From: an uncultured Myxococcales bacterium
Lineage (GTDB): Bacteria; Myxococcota_A; Bradymonadia; UBA7976; UBA1532
Direction of reading: 5' to 3'
Assembly: GCA_937896275.1 (NCBI GenBank)
Contig: CALBMW010000615.1
Coordinates: forward strand, 1-22,559
Length of the DNA stretch: 22,559 bases
How positions within the stretch are numbered: the stretch's first letter is position 1; the number at the start of each line of letters is the position of its first letter. Shown here piece after piece: positions 1 through 5,818 of this stretch. The notes under the pieces are model-generated. The model was not told the origin of the DNA, did not search any database, and saw only the letters and a program-made list of their open reading frames with translations. A program made the position numbers and the translations under genes.

Positions 1-190
1 CGCCGCCGGGGCAGGGGGCTACCGGGGGCGGGGGTCCGCAGGCCGCGTCGTCGCAAGCTGGGGGTGGGTCGCACGGTCCCACGTGCCAGCCGCACAGGCC
101 GTCGGCTCCGGGCTCGCAGGTCACTGTGGGTCCGCCGCCGCCGGGGCAGGGGGCTACCGGGGGCGGGGGTCCGCAGGCCGCGTCGTCGCA
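1..190. repeat. 55-bp perfect direct repeat, 135-bp period
   Basis: Positions 1-55 and 136-190 are identical (offset 135 bp). The period is a multiple of three and matches the 45-residue protein repeat on the minus strand, so this is the DNA image of a tandem protein repeat. The near-perfect identity suggests recent duplication or homogenisation. Confidence 0.85.
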
Positions 191-194
191 CGCT

Positions 195-232
195 GGATCG
201 GCGATCGGGGTCGGGATCGGCGATCGGGGTCG
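195..232. repeat. 19-bp tandem repeat, two perfect copies
   Basis: Copies at 195-213 and 214-232 are identical. The second copy ends inside the left arm of the hairpin (its final GGGGTCG is the outer end of the arm at 226-232), so the duplication overlaps the boundary of the REP-like element. Confidence 0.85.
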
Positions 233-291
233 AACATACTCAGTTATCACTTACCCGAAGTCGCAAGTGATAACTGAGTATGTTCGACCCC
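226..291. mobile_element. REPIN-like hairpin: 27-bp perfect inverted repeat with 12-nt loop
   Basis: The left arm 226-252 begins GGGGTCGAACATACTC and is perfectly complementary to the right arm 265-291; the loop is 253-264. The arm sequence matches the termini of the RAYT element at 10400-11784, differing at two positions over the 29 nt from GGGG through CACTTAC. Two REP-like ends facing each other without a transposase gene is the layout of a REPIN or BIME, the non-autonomous product of RAYT enzymes. Function is inferred from this similarity. It lies between the truncated Cys-rich gene and the end of the Ehr operon, where it could also act as a strong RNA hairpin. Confidence 0.85.
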
Positions 292-308
292 ATTGACTCA
301 GCATCCTC

Positions 309-324
309 AGGTCCGTCCGGACCT
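309..324. terminator. Possible hairpin terminator downstream of the Ehr operon
   Basis: AGGTCC-GTCC-GGACCT forms a 6-bp GC-rich stem (7 bp if a 2-nt loop is allowed), 105-120 bp beyond the last Ehr stop codon on the minus strand. No T-tract follows on either strand, so it is not a classical intrinsic terminator. The rest of 292-428 shows no other feature. Confidence 0.2.
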
Positions 325-428
325 CAGTCCCTTGCACGTCTGGTCGGTGCCTGGCGCCGGTGGTCGGCGGCCTTGGAGAGCAACGCCTGGCACCGCTATC
401 GGGTGCTCCAGGTGGCCCACCTCCCCAC

Positions 429-1193
429 CTACCCTTCCACCCGCCCCAACAACCTCAACAACCCATCCAGGATCGTCAACGGATGCGGCGGGCACCCCGG
501 CACGAACAGATCCACCGGCACCACCGCCCCCGCGCCCCCCAGCACCTCGTCGTGCCCCGCGAACGGACCGCCGGCGATCGCGCACGCCCCCACCGCGATG
601 ACCAGCTTGGGCGCCGGGATCGCCTCCCAGGTCTTCCTCAACGCGAGCTCCATGTTCCGCGACACGGGCCCCGTCACGAGCATCCCGTCCGCGTGCCTCG
701 GCGACGCCACGAACTGAACCCCGAAGCGTCCGAGATCCCACCCCACCGTCCCGAGCACGTTCGTTTCGGCCTCGCACCCGTTGCAGCCACCGGCGCTCAC
801 CTGCCGCAACTTGAGCGAGCGTCCGAACAGACGGCGCGCCCGCGCATCGAGCGCCTTCGCCTTCGCCATGACACCGTCGCTGAGCAGGTCATCGCGCGAA
901 CGGGCGGCGAGGCTGAACGCTCGCCCGTGCGTGATCACCCCGGATGGACACGCGTCCACGCAGTCCGTACAGAACAGACACCGCCCCAGGTCCACCCGCG
1001 GCGCGGGCTCCGGCTCCACGGTGATGCAGTCCGTCGGACACACCTCGGCGCACGCTCGGCACCCCTCCGCGCAGGCACCCGCGGCGAAGGTCGGCGCGCC
1101 TCGGAAACGCTCCGGCAGCGGGGGCGGCGGGCCGTCCGGCCAAGCCATCGTGCGGTGGCCCTGGCGCGCCCGTTCGAGCAGGATCTTCAGCAT
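429..1193 (-). CDS. hyfI: Ferredoxin-HyfI fusion: NuoB-like small subunit of the Ehr complex
   Basis: A 254-residue peripheral electron-transfer subunit. Residues 41-82 form a two-cluster ferredoxin domain. The second motif is canonical (C72, C75, C78, C82-P). The first is spaced C41-x3-C45-x2-C48-x3-C52-P instead of the usual x2-x2-x3. Residues 131-254 are the NuoB/HyfI/HycG fold, with a proximal-cluster (N2-type) ligand set: CNGC at 137-140, GAC at 204 and PGCPPHP at 234. The domain order corresponds to HyfH and HyfI joined in one chain. It would pass electrons between an unknown soluble partner and the membrane arm. It is the last gene of the operon, 16 bp after the HyfG-like stop. The Shine-Dalgarno match is weak (GGGGA), and a second Met at codon 16 is an alternative start. 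Confidence 0.9.
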   Translation of the reverse strand: MLKILLERARQGHRTMAWPDGPPPPLPERFRGAPTFAAGACAEGCRACAEVCPTDCITVEPEPAPRVDLGRCLFCTDCVDACPSGVITHGRAFSLAARSRDDLLSDGVMAKAKALDARARRLFGRSLKLRQVSAGGCNGCEAETNVLGTVGWDLGRFGVQFVASPRHADGMLVTGPVSRNMELALRKTWEAIPAPKLVIAVGACAIAGGPFAGHDEVLGGAGAVVPVDLFVPGCPPHPLTILDGLLRLLGRVEG

Positions 1194-1209
1194 GTCCGTC
1201 CCCGCCCGC

Positions 1210-2670
1210 TCATAGGTCGAAGCCGCAGTACGACAGGTTGAAGCTCTTGTTGCACAATGGGAAATCGCTGATCGCCGTCTCTCGCAGCGCCATCGCCAGG
1301 CCCGTCCAGTTGTGGAACGACGGATCCACGACCTTGTAGCTCGCCAGCGCCCCCTCCGCGTCCGTCGTCGCCACGTGGGCGATCTCGCCCCGCCAGCCCT
1401 CGACCATCGCCACCACCAATCGCTCCGGCCGCAGATCCCCCACCTCGCGGCGCACCGCGCCCTCGGGCAGGGACGCGAGCTGCTCGCGCACGAACGTGAT
1501 GGACCGAACGCACTCGAGCCATCGCACCCGCGCTCTCGCGAACACGTCGCCGGTGTCCGCGACCGAGATCGGCACGTGCACCATGCGATACAGGCCCGAG
1601 GGGTGATCCTGCCGCACGTCCCGGTGCAGGCCCGAGGCCCGCGCGGCCACGCCGACCAACCCGATCTCCTCGGCCATCGCGCTCGCCACGACGCCGGTGT
1701 CCTCGAAGCGACTCATCACCGACGACGTGTCCCACAGCAGATCCACCGCGCCCCGCGCGTCGCGCTCGGCCGCGTCGAGCCGCGCGTTCAAGTCGGCGAC
1801 CATCTGGGGCGTGACGTCGAAGCCCACGCCGCCGGGGCGCACCATCGCCCGCCCGAGGCGGCTACCGCAGAGCGACGCGGTCAAGTTGAGGAAGTCCCCC
1901 CGAACACGGCCGCAGAACGACGCGGTGGGCAGGAACGCCACGTCGCCGGCGAGCGCGCCCAGATCACCGACGTGGTTCGCCAATCGCTCCAGCTCGAGGG
2001 CGATGGCCCGCAACGCTTGGGCGCGCGCCGGGACCTTGGCGCCGGCCAACGCTTCGATGGCTTCGCAGTGGGCCGTCGCGTGTCCGATGGTCGTGTCGCC
2101 CGCGAGCGTCTCGGCCAGGTGCAGCCTGCGCTTGATGGGCCCCCGCACCATCGCCCGCTCAACGCCCCGGTGCTGGTAGCCGAGCGAAATCTCGAGGTGA
2201 AAGACCGTCTCGCCGTGGCACTGAAAGCGAAAGTGGCCGGGCTCGATGATGCCCGCGTGCACCGGACCCACGCCCACCTCGTGCACCGACTCACCCTCGA
2301 CGCGGAAATAGTCCATCACGCCGATCACGTCGCCCGGGCGCGTGAAGCGTACCGGCTTCAGCCAGGGGTGGCCCTCGGGCGCGAGCCCGGTCTGCTCCCA
2401 CACCTCGCGCTCGAACAGGTGCACGGCCGTGCGTTCGGGGGTCAGCGATGGGAACGCGTGGCCCTGCGCCCGCGCCCGCGCCACCCGCAGCCGACCGTTG
2501 GCGTCGTCGGCGACCACCGCGATCAGCCCCGCGTCGGGTGCCTCGCCGACGCCGAACAACGCCACCACCCGGCCCCCGCGCAGCACCTGCTGCAACGCTT
2601 CGACCGTCGTCGCCTCGGGCAACGCGATCGCCGCGCCGTTGAAGGTCTCGACGATTGGACCGACGCTCAT
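1210..2670 (-). CDS. hyfG: HyfG-like (NuoCD-type) large subunit lacking [NiFe]-site cysteines
   Basis: A 486-residue fusion of a NuoC-like 30-kDa domain (about 1-110, with FEREVWEQTG and EGHPWLKPVRF) and a NuoD/HyfG-like 49-kDa domain (about 130-486, with EPGHFRF and LGYQHRGVE). In catalytic group 4 hydrogenases the metal is held by an N-terminal CGIC-type motif and a C-terminal PCxxC-type motif. Here the first region reads LAETLAGDTTIGHATAHCEA, with one Cys (C202) and no CxxC. The C-terminus reads DFPLCNKSFNLSYCGFDL, with C473 and C482 off-register from the expected ligands. Hydrogen turnover is therefore unlikely, and the subunit fits the Ehr class. The start at 2670 overlaps the upstream stop by 4 nt (ATGA). 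The same frame stays open upstream, but that is antisense-like noise over hyfF. Confidence 0.9.
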   Translation of the reverse strand: MSVGPIVETFNGAAIALPEATTVEALQQVLRGGRVVALFGVGEAPDAGLIAVVADDANGRLRVARARAQGHAFPSLTPERTAVHLFEREVWEQTGLAPEGHPWLKPVRFTRPGDVIGVMDYFRVEGESVHEVGVGPVHAGIIEPGHFRFQCHGETVFHLEISLGYQHRGVERAMVRGPIKRRLHLAETLAGDTTIGHATAHCEAIEALAGAKVPARAQALRAIALELERLANHVGDLGALAGDVAFLPTASFCGRVRGDFLNLTASLCGSRLGRAMVRPGGVGFDVTPQMVADLNARLDAAERDARGAVDLLWDTSSVMSRFEDTGVVASAMAEEIGLVGVAARASGLHRDVRQDHPSGLYRMVHVPISVADTGDVFARARVRWLECVRSITFVREQLASLPEGAVRREVGDLRPERLVVAMVEGWRGEIAHVATTDAEGALASYKVVDPSFHNWTGLAMALRETAISDFPLCNKSFNLSYCGFDL

Positions 2671-4127
2671 CGCCCGCCCTCCAACCACACCACGGTCTCG
2701 CGCAGCAGCGCCTCGAGCGGCGCCGGAATCCAGACGCCCAGCAGCACCACCAGCGCCAGCAGCGCGACGATGGACGCGGAGCCCGCCAGCCCGTCGCGCC
2801 AGGTCGCGGCGCGCGTCGGCCCCTCGCCGAGCGTCACCTTCAGGACCGTCGATCCCATGCCGACGAACACCACCATCAGGAACAGAAGGAACAGCCCGCC
2901 GACCACCCCGTGTCCCCCGGCGAAGGTCGCTCGCGCGATGGTCAGCTCCGAGATGAAAGGTCCGAAGGGCGGCGCGCCCGTGATGGCGAAGAAGCCCGCC
3001 AGGAACAGCCCGCCCGAGAGCGGCAGCGCGCGCAACGCTCCCCTGACGGCCCCCGGCCCCTCGCCGGTGAGCTTGCTGCCGTAGGCCCGATGGATGTTGG
3101 CGGCGGACAGGAACAGCACGCCCTTCGTCAGACCGTTGCACAGCAGGTGGAGCAACGCTCCGAAGGTCGCCAGACCGCCGATGCCGACGCCCAGCGCCAA
3201 GATGCCCATGTGCTCGACGCTGGAGTAGGCGAGCATGCGCTTGAAGTCCTGCTGCCCCACCATCAGGCCGCCCGCGATCGCCATCGACAGCAGGCCCAGC
3301 ACCACCAGCAGGTGCGTCGCGAAGGGTCCGAGGCCCGCCGCGTGACAGACGCGCAGCACGCGCAGGATGGCCAGGAAAGCCACGCTGGTGACGCCCCCCG
3401 CGAAGATCGCGCCCGCCAGCCCCGGCGCCTCGCCGTAGGCGTCGGGCTTCCAGGTGTGCATGGGCGCCAGACCCATCTTCGTGCCATACCCGACCAGCAG
3501 GAGCACGAAGGCGGCCTTCAGCCAGGGCGTCGAGAGCTGGGGCGCCACGGCGGTCAGGTCGTCGAAGCGCAGGCGCGTCTCGGCGCCGGCCTTCACCGCC
3601 GCATACGCCAGGAAGAAGGTGCCCAACAGCGCGATGGCGACGCCGACCGATCCCACCAGCAGATACTTCCAGGTCGCCTCGATCGATCGCGCGCTCTGGT
3701 TGAAGTAGATGAGCGGGGCGCCCGCGAGCGCCGAGGCCTCGATGGCCACCCACATCACGCCGACGTGGCGCGCCAGGATGGCGAGCGTCAGCGCCGCCAG
3801 CAGCGCGGCGAGGCACGTGACGAACACTCGGTTGTCCCGCTCGCGCCGGAAGCGCAGGTAGCCGACCGCGTAGACCGCGCAGGCCAAAAACAGCACCGAC
3901 ACCAGCCCCAGCACCAGCCGCCCCGGCGGGTCGAGCCACAGCCAGTCGAGCCACAGCCAGTCGTGGTCGGGGATGGCCACCGCGCCGCACAGCAGCGCCG
4001 CCGTCAGCCCGGTGTGCGCGAGCGCGACGGCGGGGAGCAGCAGCGGGCGCGCGTCGTTCGACCGCATCAGCCACGCGGCGATCGCGGCGGCGACGGGCAG
4101 GACGAGCAGGATGGCCGCCACGCTCAC
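2667..4127 (-). CDS. hyfF: HyfF-like antiporter-type membrane subunit of the Ehr complex
   Basis: A 486-residue polytopic membrane protein of the NuoL/M/N and Mrp antiporter family, with about 14 hydrophobic segments. Residues expected for ion translocation are visible: Glu130 in MWVAIEASALAG, Lys217 in GYGTKMGLAPMHTWKPDA, the DFKRMLAYSSVEHMG segment (294-308) and Lys335 in NGLTKGVLF. The segment after the broken helix (GGVTSVAFLAI) has no Lys where NuoL-type subunits have one. HyfF-type subunits also commonly lack this Lys, as I recall, so I would not call it a defect. An in-frame duplication gives DWLWLDWLWLD at 56-66. It starts with GTG overlapping the previous stop (GTGA), showing translational coupling within the operon. 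Confidence 0.92.
   Translation of the reverse strand: MSVAAILLVLPVAAAIAAWLMRSNDARPLLLPAVALAHTGLTAALLCGAVAIPDHDWLWLDWLWLDPPGRLVLGLVSVLFLACAVYAVGYLRFRRERDNRVFVTCLAALLAALTLAILARHVGVMWVAIEASALAGAPLIYFNQSARSIEATWKYLLVGSVGVAIALLGTFFLAYAAVKAGAETRLRFDDLTAVAPQLSTPWLKAAFVLLLVGYGTKMGLAPMHTWKPDAYGEAPGLAGAIFAGGVTSVAFLAILRVLRVCHAAGLGPFATHLLVVLGLLSMAIAGGLMVGQQDFKRMLAYSSVEHMGILALGVGIGGLATFGALLHLLCNGLTKGVLFLSAANIHRAYGSKLTGEGPGAVRGALRALPLSGGLFLAGFFAITGAPPFGPFISELTIARATFAGGHGVVGGLFLLFLMVVFVGMGSTVLKVTLGEGPTRAATWRDGLAGSASIVALLALVVLLGVWIPAPLEALLRETVVWLEGGR
3931..3960. repeat. 15-bp perfect tandem duplication inside hyfF
   Basis: Units 3931-3945 and 3946-3960 are identical and in frame, duplicating the pentapeptide WLWLD in the periplasm-facing or helix-end region of the HyfF-like protein near residue 57-66. 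Confidence 0.85.
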
Positions 4128-4768
4128 TCCTCCCTCAGCGCCGAGAGCTTGCGGGTGTCGATCGAGCTGAACTCGCGCCGGATCTTGTCGAGCATGATCC
4201 CCATCACGAAGATCGCCACCACCAGGTCGAGCAGCACGCCGGCCTCGACCAGCAGCGGCACGGGCTCGAGCAGCAACAGGCCGAAGATGAAGATCCCGTT
4301 CTCGAGCACCAGGTAACCCACCACCTGGTTGATCGCCTTGCGCCGCGTGGTCAGCAGGATGAAGCCCGTGATGACGGTCGCCAGCGACGCGGGGACGATC
4401 AGGTGGTCCGCCTCGCCGGGCAGCAGCGGCAGGGTGCGCGTGAAGGCCAGGGCCAGCGCGGCGCCGAGCCCGCCGAGCAGGATCGAGGTGCCGAAGCCGA
4501 CGAAGGGCTCCACCTCGCGCCGGATGGACACCGCGCGCACCGAACGCTCGAGCATGCGCGGGATCACCACGCCCTTCAGCCCCACGGTCACCAGGCCCAC
4601 GGCCACGGCCTCGGCGTCGAGGTGCGTCCGCACCAGCACCGGCAGCAACCCCAGCAGCACGCCCTGCCAGGCGACCGTGCGGATGACCGATCCGATGCGG
4701 CTGGTGCCCAACAGGAAGATGTCGAGCACGAACACGAGGATCAGCAGCGCGTCGACGAGGGATGCCAT
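4124..4768 (-). CDS. hyfE: HyfE-like small membrane subunit (NuoK-related)
   Basis: A 214-residue membrane protein close to the usual size of HyfE (about 216). The C-terminal half is NuoK/MrpC-like: RRKAINQVVGYLVLENGIFI carries Glu156 and LLVEAGVLLDLVVAIFVMGI carries Glu175, the pair of buried acidic residues that carry protons in NuoK-type subunits. The start is the ATG at 4768, which overlaps the upstream stop by 1 nt (TGATG). The frame is open further upstream, but that part is a shadow of hyfC. Its stop overlaps the GTG of hyfF by 3 nt. In the complex it should sit between the antiporter subunits and the HyfC-like anchor. Confidence 0.9.
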   Translation of the reverse strand: MASLVDALLILVFVLDIFLLGTSRIGSVIRTVAWQGVLLGLLPVLVRTHLDAEAVAVGLVTVGLKGVVIPRMLERSVRAVSIRREVEPFVGFGTSILLGGLGAALALAFTRTLPLLPGEADHLIVPASLATVITGFILLTTRRKAINQVVGYLVLENGIFIFGLLLLEPVPLLVEAGVLLDLVVAIFVMGIMLDKIRREFSSIDTRKLSALREE

Positions 4769-5676
4769 CAGTGCACCATCAAGATGAAGCCGAAGGCGGT
4801 CAGCAGCGCCGCCCCGGCCACCAGGTTGGGGATCTTGCGCAGCCGGGCGCGCGCGGTGACCGACTCGATGACACCGATGCCCACCGCCACGCCGATCAGC
4901 CCCACCAGCGTCAGCCCACGCGCCGCCCACTCATCGAGGCCCACGGGCAGCGCCAGGCGCACCACGAGCGTCCCGAGCACGAACATCTTCATGGCCGCGC
5001 CGTACAGGATGGCGCCGAGGAGCGGCCCGCTGTGGTCGAGCACCATCACCTCGTGCACCATCGTCAGCTCGAGGTGGGTGTTGGGGTCGTCGAAGGGTAC
5101 CCGCGAACACTCCAGCAGCAGCACGACGAACAGCCCCACGCCGCAGAGCACCAGGGACGCCGCGTGCCCTTGCGCGGGCGCCTCGAGCATCGCGCCCAGC
5201 GACAGCGATCCGGACAGCCGCACCAGACACAGCAACGCGAAGAAGACGGCGGGCTCGGCCAGGCAGGCGTAGCTGACCTCGCGCGCGGCGCCCATGCCAC
5301 AGAAGGGCGAGCCGGTGTCGAGCGCGGCGGCGGTGGTGAAGAAGCGGCCGAGCGCGAAGAGATAGGCGAAGAGGACCAGATCCCCCTCGAAGCCCAGGAC
5401 GCTCGCGCCGGGGCCGAGGGGCAGCAACAGACCCGCGAAGAGCGTGGCGATCAGCGTCACGATGGGCGCCGCCCAGAAGATCCAGGAGGTCGTGCGGCTG
5501 AGCACCATGTCCTTGCGCAGCAGGCGCGCCAGATCCCGGTACGGCTGCAGCAGGGGTGGGCCTCGGCGCCCGGCGAAGCGGGCCTTGACGCGGTTGATCA
5601 CGCCCACGAGCAGAGGAGGCGCCATCAGCATCGCGGCGACGTCGAAGGCGTGGACCCACAGCGCGTTCACGTTCAC
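4768..5676 (-). CDS. hyfC: HyfC-like (NuoH-type) membrane anchor subunit
   Basis: A 302-residue protein with about eight membrane helices, equivalent to NuoH/HycD/HyfC, which couples the redox arm to the ion-translocating arm. Diagnostic segments are GRRGPPLLQPYRDLARLLRK (37-55) and the acidic loop with PFDDPNTHLELTMVHEVM (194-211). The annotated GTG at 5676 is followed six nt later by a second GTG (5670), which is preceded by GAGGTGA and may be the real initiator. The gap to hyfB (129 bp) is the largest within the operon and holds a 46-codon ORF. Confidence 0.92.
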   Translation of the reverse strand: MNVNALWVHAFDVAAMLMAPPLLVGVINRVKARFAGRRGPPLLQPYRDLARLLRKDMVLSRTTSWIFWAAPIVTLIATLFAGLLLPLGPGASVLGFEGDLVLFAYLFALGRFFTTAAALDTGSPFCGMGAAREVSYACLAEPAVFFALLCLVRLSGSLSLGAMLEAPAQGHAASLVLCGVGLFVVLLLECSRVPFDDPNTHLELTMVHEVMVLDHSGPLLGAILYGAAMKMFVLGTLVVRLALPVGLDEWAARGLTLVGLIGVAVGIGVIESVTARARLRKIPNLVAGAALLTAFGFILMVH

Positions 5677-5677
5677 C

Positions 5678-5818
5678 TCAGGCCACCCGTAGGAGCGCGA
5701 CGCCCGCGAGGCCCGTCGGGCAGGCAGGCGCCGCGACGAGCCGACCGCGCCAGGGGGTCGGCGCGCCGGGCAGGGCGAACAGGCCGCGCGCGCCCAGCAC
5801 CAGGTTCAGGGACCCCAT
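5678..5818 (-). CDS. 46-residue hypothetical ORF between hyfB and hyfC
   Basis: An ATG at 5818 overlaps the last 13 nt of hyfB, and the stop lies 1 nt before the first hyfC GTG. The product begins MGSLNLVLGARGLFALPGAP and ends GVALLRVA. It is weakly hydrophobic, with no motif I recognise. Its position could give translational coupling from hyfB to hyfC and would fill the only large gap in an otherwise overlapping operon. High GC makes short spurious ORFs common, so I cannot tell whether it is expressed. Confidence 0.3.
   Translation of the reverse strand: MGSLNLVLGARGLFALPGAPTPWRGRLVAAPACPTGLAGVALLRVA

Larger units (their letters stand above)
1..250 (-). pseudogene. Cys-rich 45-residue-repeat protein, 5'-truncated fragment running off the left edge
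   Basis: Read on the minus strand from about 250 down to the edge, the frame is open and gives a low-complexity Pro-rich start followed by Cys-rich repeats. Recognisable pieces are CDDAACGPPPPVAPCPGGGG, PTVTCEPGADGLCGWHVGPC and then CDDAACG again. The repeat period is 135 bp (45 residues) and nearly two units are visible. Regularly spaced cysteines and the Gly-x-Asp-Gly-x-Cys-Gly-Trp core look like a secreted or lipoprotein Cys-rich domain; I do not recognise the family for certain. Reading upstream, the frame hits a TAA (251-253) inside the inverted repeat at 226-291. There is no signal peptide and no room for one before the 3' end of the neighbouring gene at 429. Either the gene lost its 5' part when the hairpin element arrived, or it is a short ORF starting with GTG at 250 inside the hairpin. 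I favour a truncated remnant. Confidence 0.5.

Noticed and set aside
1210..4074. 954-codon frame suggesting a fused large protein ahead of the HyfG-like subunit
   Set aside because: Residues before MSVGPIVETF are Arg/Ala-rich and out of frame with the clearly real hyfF on the same strand. The ATGA overlap at 2667-2670 marks the true start.
2655..4316. Long plus-strand frames over the Ehr operon (also 1312-3084 and 5998-7911)
   Set aside because: Gln/Arg/His-rich shadows antisense to conserved membrane subunits; typical of GC-rich genomes.
4124..4930. Longer HyfE-like protein starting at 4930
   Set aside because: The first 54 residues are a frame-shifted shadow of hyfC; the ATG at 4768 with TGATG coupling gives the normal family length.
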